Shown in pieces: positions 1 through 7,847 of a stretch of 52,840 bases of DNA; the stretch's first letter is position 1, and every line of letters begins with the position of its first letter. The DNA is from CAMTWZ01 sp964412365 (GTDB lineage: Bacteria > Bacteroidota > Rhodothermia > Balneolales > HLUCCA01): assembly GCA_964412365.1 (NCBI GenBank), contig CAYPOI010000009.1:1-52840 (forward strand), read 5' to 3'. The notes below the pieces were generated by a model, which was not told where the DNA came from, made no database searches, and saw only the letters and a program-made list of their open reading frames with translations. The position numbers and the translations under genes are program-made.

Positions 1-83
1 AACCCGCTCAACTTTGTGAATAACTTCGCTTCTGTGAGCGTGGAATTGGTGTCGGAAGCGAAAGAAGAGGTTGATCGTCTTGT

Positions 84-111
84 TTCAACATTCAACCTTC
101 AACCTTCAACA
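84..111 (+). repeat. Heptamer tract TTCAAC[AC] x4 in kinase loop
   Basis: Four 7-bp units (TTCAACA, TTCAACC, TTCAACC, TTCAACA) lie in the loop between the DHp helices of the first kinase and encode STFNLQPST-like residues. The same site is occupied in three other kinases in the window. Confidence 0.85.
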
Positions 112-473
112 TTGAGGGAAACCCTTGGCGACATCGACCAAAACTTGCATAAAATCGTCGAACACGGCACCCGCGCCGATAAGATCGTCAAGTCGATGCT
201 GATGCACTCGCGCGGTGGATCGGGCGCCAAAGAACCGACCGACATCAACGCGCTGGTCCAGGAATACGCGAATCTGGCATTTCATGGGATGCGGGCGGCA
301 AAGAATCCGATCACGGTCGACATCCGCTACGAACTCGATCCAAAAGCCGGAACGATTCCGCTTATCGTCGAAGATTTTTCCCGCGTGATCCTGAATTTGT
401 GCAACAATGCGTTTGATGCCCTTCGGGATAGCGCGATGCGCGATGTTAAAAGTGCGACGTCAGACTCTTCGAA

Positions 474-508
474 TTCAGCATTCAGCATTCAACATTCAAC
501 CTTCAACA
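474..508 (+). repeat. Heptamer tract TTCA[GA]C[AC] x5, frame-shifting
   Basis: Five units (TTCAGCA twice, TTCAACA, TTCAACC, TTCAACA) lie between the N-box and G1 box. The two closest paralogues have four units at the identical site (2640-2667 and 6065-6092). The extra 7 bp moves everything downstream by +1 frame. Confidence 0.9.
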
Positions 509-810
509 TTGGTCTTGAGAACCAAGCGCACCCCCGGCACCCTCACCATCGACGTGGAGGACAACGGCCCCGGAATCCCTGCCGACATCCAAGACAAAAT
601 CCTTCAACCATTCTTCACCACGAAGAAGGGCACCGAAGGCACGGGATTGGGATTGTCGATCTCGAACGACATCCTTCAAGCCCACGGCGGCACAATATCG
701 GTCGACTCGGTACCCGGCAAAACCACATTCATCCTGATCATGCCTTGCTGACGCGTGACGCCGCATTAGTATATTGATTTGGTTGTCACTTAGTCCTTCG
801 AATAACACCT

Positions 811-2910
811 ATGTTTGCAATAGCTTGGATCCTGGCGCTCTTTGTCAGTGCGCCCCCGTCCGTCGTTTCCGATTCGCTCTTTGATCCCACCACAGGCGTG
901 GTCTTTCTTTCCGATTTCGATGGATGGACCTACATGCCAGGCGACGACCCCGCCTATGCCGATCCCGCATTTGACGACTCGGCCTGGTTTCCCACATCCC
1001 CTGGCGAGATCCGCCTCGACTCCGACGCTCCCGATTCCGTCGCTTGGTCCGGTATCGGCTGGTTCCGATTCCGATTCACCATCGATTCCACCTTGGCAAA
1101 CACACCGCTCCTGTGGCGAGTTGGCACTTGGGGTGGTGTCACTCTCTTTGTAGATGGCTTGGAACATGGTTCCTGGGGTCGACCACATGCCAATCCCGAT
1201 TCCATCATCCACGACTATCCTCTGAACCAACTGCCCCAAGTGCCCCCTGTCCGTCTTGAGTCAGGACGCACGTACACGTTGGCCATTCGCTACGCAAACA
1301 AACAAGAACCCGATGTCTTTCGATGGCTCAATGAACCGAGCAATATCGATCCGCTTGTCCGACTCGCCAAGCCCATGTATGCCCAGTTCCTACTGGATTC
1401 GTCTCGCGAAAGCCTGTTCATGAACCTATCATGGATTGCCACCATGGCGCTGCTTTCTTTGGTGTTTTTCTTTTTCTGGTTATTGAACCGTCATGATCAT
1501 TTGATTGGCTACACGTTCTTGTTCACCATACTTCTGCTTGCGGCGCAGTTGGCAAGTTCTCTACCCGACCTCTTCAGAGTGGATTTCTACACCTACACCA
1601 TCACGCAGATCTTCTTCGACATATTCATCGGTTTCGCCATACCCATCATGGTCATCATCATGAACCTCGTGATCGGTAAGCGACCGCCGCAAATCGTGTA
1701 TTGGATGGGGTTCGTTTGGATATTCTTCATCTATCTGATCTACTCCACCGAATACGGTCTGATTACGTTGATCGCTTATGTGTTGCTTGCCGGCGTTCTG
1801 GTCGTGTGGCGCGTCGTGAACGAATGGACGTTGATGAAACAGGAGGGATGGGTCATCCTGATATCCATCATGCTGGTGGTCATCGCCTTGGTGCAAAGCG
1901 TGATGGCCGCATACATCCCAAATATGCTGACCAATGTCTTTACCGAGTTTCTCAATTTTTCCCTCGTCTATCTGAGTATTCCGATCGGCATGCTCATCCA
2001 CATCACATTGGGGTATACACGACTGAGTCGTGAGCGGAATCAAAAACTCGAGAAGGAAGTGGCCGAAGCCACCGCGCAACTCAGGTCGACCATGGCCCAG
2101 CTCGTGCAACAAGAAAAGCTCGCCTCCCTCGGGCAGCTCACCGCCGGCATCGCGCACGAAATCAAGAATCCGCTCAATTTCGTGAACAATTTCGCGAGTG
2201 TGAGCGTGGAGTTGGTGTCGGAAGCGAAAGAAGAGGTGGATCGTCTTATTTCAACATTCAACATTCAACCTTCAACATTGAGGGAGACTCTCGGCGACAT
2301 AGACCAAAACTTGCATAAAATCGTCGAACACGGCACCCGCGCCGATAAGATCGTCAAGTCGATGCTGATGCACTCGCGGGGTGGAAGCGGGAATAAAGAA
2401 GCGACCGACATCAACGCCCTGCTTCAGGAATACGCGAACCTGGCGTTTCACGGGATGCGGGCGGCGAAGAACCCGATCACGGTCGACATCCGTTACGAGC
2501 TCGACCCAAAAGCCGGTTCCATCCCGCTTGTGGTCGAAGACTTCTCCCGCGTCATCCTGAATTTGTGCAACAATGCGTTTGATGCGATGCGGGATAGCGC
2601 GATGCGCGACGTTAAAGGCGCGATGTCAGACTCTTTGAATTCAGCATTCAACATTCAACCTTCAACATTGGTCCTGAGAACCAAGCGCACCCCCGGCACC
2701 CTCACCATCGAGGTCGAAGACAACGGCTCCGGCATCCCCGCCGACATCCAAGACAAGATTCTCCAGCCGTTTTTCACCACCAAGAAAGGCACGGAGGGAA
2801 CCGGGTTGGGATTGTCGATTTCGAACGACATCCTTCAAGCCCACGGTGGATCGATGTCGATCGACTCGGTGCCCGGCAAAACCACATTCATTCTGACCCT
2901 ACCATGCTGA
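811..2910 (+). CDS. 7TM sensor histidine kinase
   Basis: A 699-residue membrane histidine kinase. Residues 1-21 form a signal peptide. Residues 22 to about 200 are a periplasmic jelly-roll-like ligand-binding region of the kind that precedes 7TMR-DISM receptors. About seven hydrophobic helices follow between residues 205 and 410. A short coiled coil leads to the DHp domain with His449 in AHEIKNPL, then the HATPase with N-box NLCNNAFDAM, G1 DNGSGIP and G2 GTGLGLS. Two TTCAACA-type heptamer tracts interrupt the kinase core at loops (2250-2277 and 2640-2667). Its core is almost identical in DNA to those of the genes on both sides. No receiver is attached, so it must signal to a separate receiver, probably one of the two in this operon. 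Its stop overlaps the next start (TGATG). Confidence 0.9.
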   Translation: MFAIAWILALFVSAPPSVVSDSLFDPTTGVVFLSDFDGWTYMPGDDPAYADPAFDDSAWFPTSPGEIRLDSDAPDSVAWSGIGWFRFRFTIDSTLANTPLLWRVGTWGGVTLFVDGLEHGSWGRPHANPDSIIHDYPLNQLPQVPPVRLESGRTYTLAIRYANKQEPDVFRWLNEPSNIDPLVRLAKPMYAQFLLDSSRESLFMNLSWIATMALLSLVFFFFWLLNRHDHLIGYTFLFTILLLAAQLASSLPDLFRVDFYTYTITQIFFDIFIGFAIPIMVIIMNLVIGKRPPQIVYWMGFVWIFFIYLIYSTEYGLITLIAYVLLAGVLVVWRVVNEWTLMKQEGWVILISIMLVVIALVQSVMAAYIPNMLTNVFTEFLNFSLVYLSIPIGMLIHITLGYTRLSRERNQKLEKEVAEATAQLRSTMAQLVQQEKLASLGQLTAGIAHEIKNPLNFVNNFASVSVELVSEAKEEVDRLISTFNIQPSTLRETLGDIDQNLHKIVEHGTRADKIVKSMLMHSRGGSGNKEATDINALLQEYANLAFHGMRAAKNPITVDIRYELDPKAGSIPLVVEDFSRVILNLCNNAFDAMRDSAMRDVKGAMSDSLNSAFNIQPSTLVLRTKRTPGTLTIEVEDNGSGIPADIQDKILQPFFTTKKGTEGTGLGLSISNDILQAHGGSMSIDSVPGKTTFILTLPC
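2250..2277 (+). repeat. Heptamer tract TTCAAC[AC] x4 in kinase loop
   Basis: Units TTCAACA, TTCAACA, TTCAACC, TTCAACA sit in the DHp hairpin loop. The order of A and C variants differs from the paralogues, so units have turned over since duplication. Confidence 0.85.
2640..2667 (+). repeat. Heptamer tract x4 between N-box and G1 box
   Basis: Units TTCAGCA, TTCAACA, TTCAACC, TTCAACA. This is the in-frame, four-unit version of the tract that is five units long at 474-508. Confidence 0.85.
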
Positions 2911-5900
2911 TGCGCCTCGCCTCACTGACTTTCCTCATCACCGCGGCCGTGTTGCCGCTTCAAACCCAAGCTCAAAGCCTTGATCGGATGCATTTCGAGC
3001 GATTCCGAGTGGAGCATGGATTGCCCAGCAACTGGGCTCGCGACATCACCCAAGACAAAGACGGGTATCTGTGGATTGCCACCGAAGCCGGACTCTCCCG
3101 CTACGACGGGTACTCGTTCAAGACGTTCACTCATGTGCGCGACGATTCGACCAGTCTGTCGAACGACAGCGTATCGGAGGTGATCACGGATCTGAACGGC
3201 GTGCTTTGGATCGCGACTGCGAATGCACTGAATCGCTATGATTCCGATGAGAACCGGTTCTACCGGTATCGCCATGATCCGAACGATTCCACGACGTTGC
3301 CATCCGGAACCATCGGAAGCATGTATCAAACCCGAAACGGGACACTTTGGGTAGGGATGAATACGGGCGAACTGGCGTCGATGGACATCGCGACGGGTCG
3401 CTTCACTCGGCATCCGCTCGATCGTACAAGGTACAGCCGGAATGCAACGGGCACGTATGTGGTCACTGACCTTGCCGAAGATTCCGCCGGCCGCTTGTAT
3501 GTCGGTATCGATGGTGGCGGCATTCACGTGATGGATTCCCAAACCGGAAGGAGTCTGGATCATTGGATCACGGATCCATCGGACCCCGAATCCATCCCCA
3601 ACATGGTGATCAGCTCGCTGTTTGTGGACCGCGACGATGTGCTGTGGGTCGGTTACCGGGCGCGCTTTGTCACCGAGCTCGAATCTCCACCGATCGGATC
3701 GGAATCCGGACTCTTCCGCCGCTTTCTCAAAACCGGCGAGACACGCGTCTACACGTATCAAGGTGCACGGCAACCGGCGTGGTGGGTGTTGCTTTCTGAC
3801 ATCCGGCAAACCAGCGATGGCGTGGTTTGGATCACCAACAGCGCTGGAAACGTCATCTCCTTGGCAAGATATATGCCCGAATCGGACGGTTTCCACATCT
3901 ACACCTACGAATCCGGAAACCCGAACTCCCTGCCTTGGAGTTACGCCACGGCGCTCTATGAAGACATAGACGGAATCCTGTGGGTGGGCACCTCGCGAGG
4001 CTTGGCCAAGTCGGACCGCGCACGGCTTCAGTTGGATGCGTTCACCGCGATTCCGGGAGACCCGTTTCATTTTCTGAATCTGCATTACGGCATTTTGGAA
4101 GTGCGCGACAACGTCTTCTGGTTCAGTAACGACGGCTTAGATGCGTTCGAATGGAATCGGACGACTGGGGCCATCCGTACGCTCCCGTTTGAAGGCTCCA
4201 TCCTTATGGCCGACACCCGGGGCACGAACACCGGCCGCCAAGCGGGTGTGTTCGATGGGAAACGGACCGTATGGTTCAATTCAGCGAACAATGTCTTTTC
4301 CAGCATCGATGTGGTGACTTTGAAAACGACACCCTTGTTTCCGATCAGCCCGAATTTTCAGACATCCTCGCTCTTGGCCTTGGAATGGATGCCCGACAGC
4401 ACGTTGTGGATATCCTCGTCCGAAGGGGTGAAAGAGTACAATCCGATTACGAAAAAAGCGACCCCGGTGCAGGTGAATACGACTCTGAATCTTATTGAGA
4501 TAGGTCCTACCGGCACCGTTTGGGCGATGGATTATAACGGATTGCTTGACTCGACCTCAACCCTCCGCGGCAATCTCTTGGGGCGGATGGATCTGAATTC
4601 CAACCAGTTCAAACCTGTCGTCATCACGCAACAGTATCGGGACGTCCTCGCGCATGGGATTGTCCGTTGGTTCATCGAATCGCGTGATGGAACCCTCTGG
4701 TTTGGCCGGAGCGATGGCTTGCTTCGCTACGTGCCATCAACCGAAACCTTCACGTTGTTCGACAAATCGAAAGGGCTCGCGTACTACAACGTGTACACCA
4801 TCATCGAAGACGCAGCCGGATTTCTGTGGATGACCACCGAACACAGCATCTCGCGATTCGATCCAAAAACCGAACGATTCCGCCACTTCGAGAAGGAAGA
4901 CGGACTGCGTCCGTTTCGGATGAACCGCGGATCCGCGTTACTGCGCAAAAACGGGGAAATCCTGTTCGGTGGTGTCGGGGGTGTGAACATCTTCCATCCC
5001 GCATCCATCCGCGATTTATCCACCGCACCACGAATCCTCATCACCGATGTGAACGTGGCTGGCAAGCCCCGGCCAAAGAACGGAGACGTCTCCATCGATT
5101 GGGCCGACAACGAGATCAGCATCGAATACGTCTCGATCAACTTCCGGAATACCAGCCGAACCACCTATTCGTACATGTTGGAAGGCTATCATGACGACTG
5201 GGTGGATGCGGGCACTCGGCGGCTCATCCAGTTCACGAACCTGCCTCCGGGTCGGTATATCTTGTTGGTAAAGGCGACGAATGCGGAAGGATTGGTGTCG
5301 GAGGTGCCGGCTCAGCTCTCCATCCGCATCCTACCGCCGTGGTGGAGAACGTGGTGGGCGTATGCATTCTATGCTGGGATGTTCATCGGGCTGGCGTTCG
5401 GAGTCGACCGTGTGCAGCGCCGCCGACTCATCCGCAAAGAGCGTGAGCGCACCCAAGAACACGAATTGGCCCAAGCCAAAGAGATCGAGAAGGCTTATAC
5501 GGAATTGAAAACCACTCAAGCGCAGCTCGTACAGCAAGAAAAACTGGCCTCCCTCGGTCAGCTCACCGCCGGCATCGCGCACGAAATCAAGAACCCGCTC
5601 AATTTCGTGAACAACTTCGCGAGTGTGAGCCGGGAGTTGGTGTCTGAAGCGAAAGAGGAGGTAGAGCGTCTTGTTTCAACCTTCAACATTCAACCTTCAA
5701 CATTGAGGGAAACACTCGGCGACATCGACCAAAATCTGCATAAAATCGTCGAACATGGCACTCGTGCCGATAAGATCGTCAAGTCGATGCTGATGCATTC
5801 GCGTGGCGGAAGCGGGAAGAAAGAGGCGACCGACATCAACGCGCTGGTCCAGGAATACGCGAATCTGGCATTTCATGGGATGCGGGCGGCGAAGAATCCG

Positions 5901-6335
5901 ATCAATGTCGACATCCGCTACGAGCTCGACCCAAAAGCCGGCTCCATCCCGCTCGTGGTTGAAGATTTCTCCCGCGTGATCCTGAATTTGTGCAATAATG
6001 CGTTTGATGCCCTTCGGGATCGAGCGATGCGCGATATTAAAGGTGCGACGTCAGACTCTTCGAATTCAGCATTCAACATTCAAACTTCAACATTAATACT
6101 ACGAACGAAGCGCACCACAGGTGCTATCGTAATTGAAGTGGAAGACAACGGCCCTGGCATCCCTGCCGACATCCAAGACAAGATCCTTCAGCCATTCTTC
6201 ACCACGAAGAAAGGCACGGAGGGTACGGGGTTGGGGCTGAGCATTACCCACGATATCGTGAAGGCCCATGGCGGTAGCATGGACATTCATTCACAACCGG
6301 GGCAAACGATTTTTACCATCAAATTTAATAGATAA
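2904..6335 (+). CDS. Two-component propeller sensor histidine kinase
   Basis: A 1143-residue periplasm-sensing kinase. After a signal peptide (residues 1-24) come many Reg_prop blades with the repeating G-x-L-W-[IV]-[AG] signature, up to about residue 700, enough for two seven-bladed propellers. A Y_Y_Y domain follows (about 707-807), then one membrane helix (about 818-834), a coiled coil, DHp with His893 in AHEIKNPL, and a HATPase with G1 DNGPGIP and G2 GTGLGLS. This is the sensor half of the hybrid two-component systems that Bacteroidota often use for glycan sensing, but without fused receiver or AraC domains. It starts inside the stop of the previous gene (ATG 2904, or the second Met at 2910), which indicates translational coupling. 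Two heptamer tracts lie in the core (5675-5702, 6065-6092). The ligand is unknown. Confidence 0.9.
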   Translation: MLMRLASLTFLITAAVLPLQTQAQSLDRMHFERFRVEHGLPSNWARDITQDKDGYLWIATEAGLSRYDGYSFKTFTHVRDDSTSLSNDSVSEVITDLNGVLWIATANALNRYDSDENRFYRYRHDPNDSTTLPSGTIGSMYQTRNGTLWVGMNTGELASMDIATGRFTRHPLDRTRYSRNATGTYVVTDLAEDSAGRLYVGIDGGGIHVMDSQTGRSLDHWITDPSDPESIPNMVISSLFVDRDDVLWVGYRARFVTELESPPIGSESGLFRRFLKTGETRVYTYQGARQPAWWVLLSDIRQTSDGVVWITNSAGNVISLARYMPESDGFHIYTYESGNPNSLPWSYATALYEDIDGILWVGTSRGLAKSDRARLQLDAFTAIPGDPFHFLNLHYGILEVRDNVFWFSNDGLDAFEWNRTTGAIRTLPFEGSILMADTRGTNTGRQAGVFDGKRTVWFNSANNVFSSIDVVTLKTTPLFPISPNFQTSSLLALEWMPDSTLWISSSEGVKEYNPITKKATPVQVNTTLNLIEIGPTGTVWAMDYNGLLDSTSTLRGNLLGRMDLNSNQFKPVVITQQYRDVLAHGIVRWFIESRDGTLWFGRSDGLLRYVPSTETFTLFDKSKGLAYYNVYTIIEDAAGFLWMTTEHSISRFDPKTERFRHFEKEDGLRPFRMNRGSALLRKNGEILFGGVGGVNIFHPASIRDLSTAPRILITDVNVAGKPRPKNGDVSIDWADNEISIEYVSINFRNTSRTTYSYMLEGYHDDWVDAGTRRLIQFTNLPPGRYILLVKATNAEGLVSEVPAQLSIRILPPWWRTWWAYAFYAGMFIGLAFGVDRVQRRRLIRKERERTQEHELAQAKEIEKAYTELKTTQAQLVQQEKLASLGQLTAGIAHEIKNPLNFVNNFASVSRELVSEAKEEVERLVSTFNIQPSTLRETLGDIDQNLHKIVEHGTRADKIVKSMLMHSRGGSGKKEATDINALVQEYANLAFHGMRAAKNPINVDIRYELDPKAGSIPLVVEDFSRVILNLCNNAFDALRDRAMRDIKGATSDSSNSAFNIQTSTLILRTKRTTGAIVIEVEDNGPGIPADIQDKILQPFFTTKKGTEGTGLGLSITHDIVKAHGGSMDIHSQPGQTIFTIKFNR
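5675..5702 (+). repeat. Heptamer tract TTCAAC[AC] x4 in kinase loop
   Basis: Units TTCAACC, TTCAACA, TTCAACC, TTCAACA lie in the DHp loop of the propeller kinase. This is a third arrangement of A and C variants at the same site. Confidence 0.85.
6065..6092 (+). repeat. Heptamer tract x4 between N-box and G1 box
   Basis: Units TTCAGCA, TTCAACA, TTCAAAC, TTCAACA. Four units keep the frame open. Confidence 0.85.
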
Positions 6336-7333
6336 TGGAATACAGATTTTTAGGACGATCCGGATTAAAGGTATCGGCACTTTCATTCGGGTCATGGGTC
6401 ACATTCGGGGAGCAGGTAGACACAGACCTTGCCTACAACCAGATGAAGACCGCATATGACGCCGGGGTGAACTTTTTTGACAATGCAGAAGGCTATGAGG
6501 GCGGAAAGTCTGAGGTGATCATGGGCAACGTGCTCCAAAAAGCAGCGTGGAAGCGATCGGATTTGGTCCTATCCACCAAGATTTTCTGGGGAGGCGCCGG
6601 ACCCAACGATAAAGGCCTCTCGTTTAAGCATATCAAAGAAGGTACAGAGGCATCACTCAAACGGATGCAGACCGACTATGTGGACCTTTTGTTCTGTCAT
6701 CGCCCCGACCTGTACACACCCATTGAGGAGACCGTGTGGGCGATGAATCAGATGATTCATGAAGGGAAGGCGCTGTATTGGGGAACCAGTGAGTGGAGTT
6801 CAGAGCAGATTCGTAAAGCGTATGATGTGGCTCGGCAAGAGCATCTACGTCCGCCCCTGATGGAGCAACCTCAGTACAACATGTTCCATCGGGACCGTGT
6901 GGAAAAAGAGTACGCCATGCTTTATAAGGATATTGGGCTCGGAACCACCATATGGAGCCCACTGGCTAGCGGACTACTTACTGGAAAATACAACGATGGG
7001 ATTCCAAAGGGATCCCGTCTTGACCTTGAGAAGTACGGCTGGTTGAAAAAGAATCTTCTTGAGAGCAACGATGGGCGTGCCAAACTTGAAAAGGTGAAGA
7101 AGTTGGCTCCTTTCGCCAATGACCTCGGTATCTCAATGCCGCAATTAGCTCTGGCATGGTGCCTGAAGAATAAGAACGTCAGCACAGTCATCACCGGTGC
7201 ATCTAACGTGAAGCAAGTGAAACAGAACCTGAGTGCCATGGATGTTGTGGACAAGCTGGATGACGACGTGATGAAACGGATTGAAGAGATATTAGATAAC
7301 AAACCAGGGGTAGAGCAGGACTGGCGGAAATAG
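6335..7333 (+). CDS. Aldo-keto reductase, Kv-beta-like (AKR6/AKR14 type)
   Basis: A 332-residue cytoplasmic NADPH-dependent reductase of the (beta/alpha)8 aldo-keto reductase family. The catalytic tetrad is complete: Asp49, Tyr54, Lys82 and His122 (FCHRPD). The overall sequence, including WGTSEWSS, the WSPLASGLLTGKY segment and the C-terminal NKPGVEQDW, closely follows potassium-channel beta subunits and their bacterial relatives; unlike mammalian Kv-beta, the tetrad His is kept. The start overlaps the stop of the kinase before it (TAATG). Nothing in the sequence links it to signalling. Just after its stop lies a kinase C-terminal remnant (7343-7453), so this gene appears to have been placed into a kinase locus, removing most of one kinase. 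The substrate is unknown. Confidence 0.92.
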   Translation: MEYRFLGRSGLKVSALSFGSWVTFGEQVDTDLAYNQMKTAYDAGVNFFDNAEGYEGGKSEVIMGNVLQKAAWKRSDLVLSTKIFWGGAGPNDKGLSFKHIKEGTEASLKRMQTDYVDLLFCHRPDLYTPIEETVWAMNQMIHEGKALYWGTSEWSSEQIRKAYDVARQEHLRPPLMEQPQYNMFHRDRVEKEYAMLYKDIGLGTTIWSPLASGLLTGKYNDGIPKGSRLDLEKYGWLKKNLLESNDGRAKLEKVKKLAPFANDLGISMPQLALAWCLKNKNVSTVITGASNVKQVKQNLSAMDVVDKLDDDVMKRIEEILDNKPGVEQDWRK

Positions 7334-7342
7334 TATTTTATA

Positions 7343-7453
7343 TTGGGATTGAACCTTACAATGGATATTATTACGGCTCACGGTGGGAGAATGACCGTGT
7401 CGAGTTCTTCGGAAAGATCCTGTTTCTCAATAGAATTGCCTTTAAAACAATGA
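7343..7453 (+). pseudogene. Histidine kinase C-terminal remnant (G2 box onward)
   Basis: Read from 7343, this stretch encodes LGLNLTMDIITAHGGRMTV and then a short tail ending ELPLKQ and TGA (7451-7453). It matches the end of the kinases nearby (GLGLSITHDIVKAHGGSM... in the gene ending at 6335). Only the G2 box and the last strand of the HATPase domain remain, with no N- or G1-box. An ATG at 7361 could start a 30-residue peptide, but this is most simply the tail of a lost kinase that once preceded the receiver at 7461. Confidence 0.8.
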
Positions 7454-7460
7454 GTCTAGA

Positions 7461-7847
7461 ATGCTGAAATTTTTGGTTGTCGATGATGAAGTGGATGTGG
7501 AAATGCTGTTTCGCCAACACTTCCGCAAAGAGGTCCGCTCTGGAGATCTCATCCTTGAATTCGCTTTTTCCGGCGATGAAGCCCTTAAAGTTCTCCGCAA
7601 CACGGATCCGCCTGATGTCATGTACATCTTCTCCGACATCAACATGCCAGGCATGACCGGCATCGAATTGCTCGAACAGGTGAAAGCGGAATTTCCATCC
7701 ATCCATGTCAGCATGATTTCCGCCTATGGAGATGACGACAACATGAGAAATGCGATGACGTCTGGCGCCAAAGAGTTTTTCACCAAACCTATCGATTTTG
7801 AGAAGCTGAAAGAGGAGATCCGCCAGTATTCCGATAAGGAGGCCTAA
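7461..7847 (+). CDS. Single-domain response regulator (CheY-like)
   Basis: A 128-residue receiver domain with no output domain. The acidic pocket is the VDDE motif near the N-terminus, the phospho-acceptor is Asp59 in SDINMPGMTG, the switch Ser is in ISAYGDDDN and Lys109 is in FTKPIDF. It is coupled to the GAF-array kinase that follows (TAATG overlap), which is therefore its most likely phosphodonor. Close similarity to the receiver domain of the phosphatase at 15343 (SAYGD-DN and TKPIDF in both) suggests the two receivers read the same kinase family. It may act as a phosphate shuttle or sink. Confidence 0.9.
   Translation: MLKFLVVDDEVDVEMLFRQHFRKEVRSGDLILEFAFSGDEALKVLRNTDPPDVMYIFSDINMPGMTGIELLEQVKAEFPSIHVSMISAYGDDDNMRNAMTSGAKEFFTKPIDFEKLKEEIRQYSDKEA

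Larger units (their letters stand above)
1..751 (+). pseudogene. Sensor histidine kinase, 3' part, out of frame by one 7-bp unit
   Basis: The window opens inside a histidine kinase, just after the phospho-accepting His: the first residues read NPLNFVNNFASV, as after the H-box of the two next kinases. The reading frame (positions = 1 mod 3) runs through the DHp hairpin and the N-box (NLCNNAFDAL) to about 473. The G1 (DNGPGIP) and G2 (GTGLGLS) boxes are in the next frame and end at a TGA at 749-751. The frame change coincides with a TTCAACA-type heptamer tract at 474-508 that has five units; the paralogues at 811-2910 and 2904-6335 have four. As written, translation from the upstream frame would run to about 777 with unrelated residues and lose the ATP lid. 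It may be an inactive allele, a switch state, or an assembly error in near-identical repeats. The N-terminus lies outside the window. Confidence 0.85.

Noticed and set aside
407..751. Independent gene encoding the end of the first kinase
   Set aside because: Its first ~20 residues are out-of-frame kinase sequence; it is the shifted part of the broken gene.
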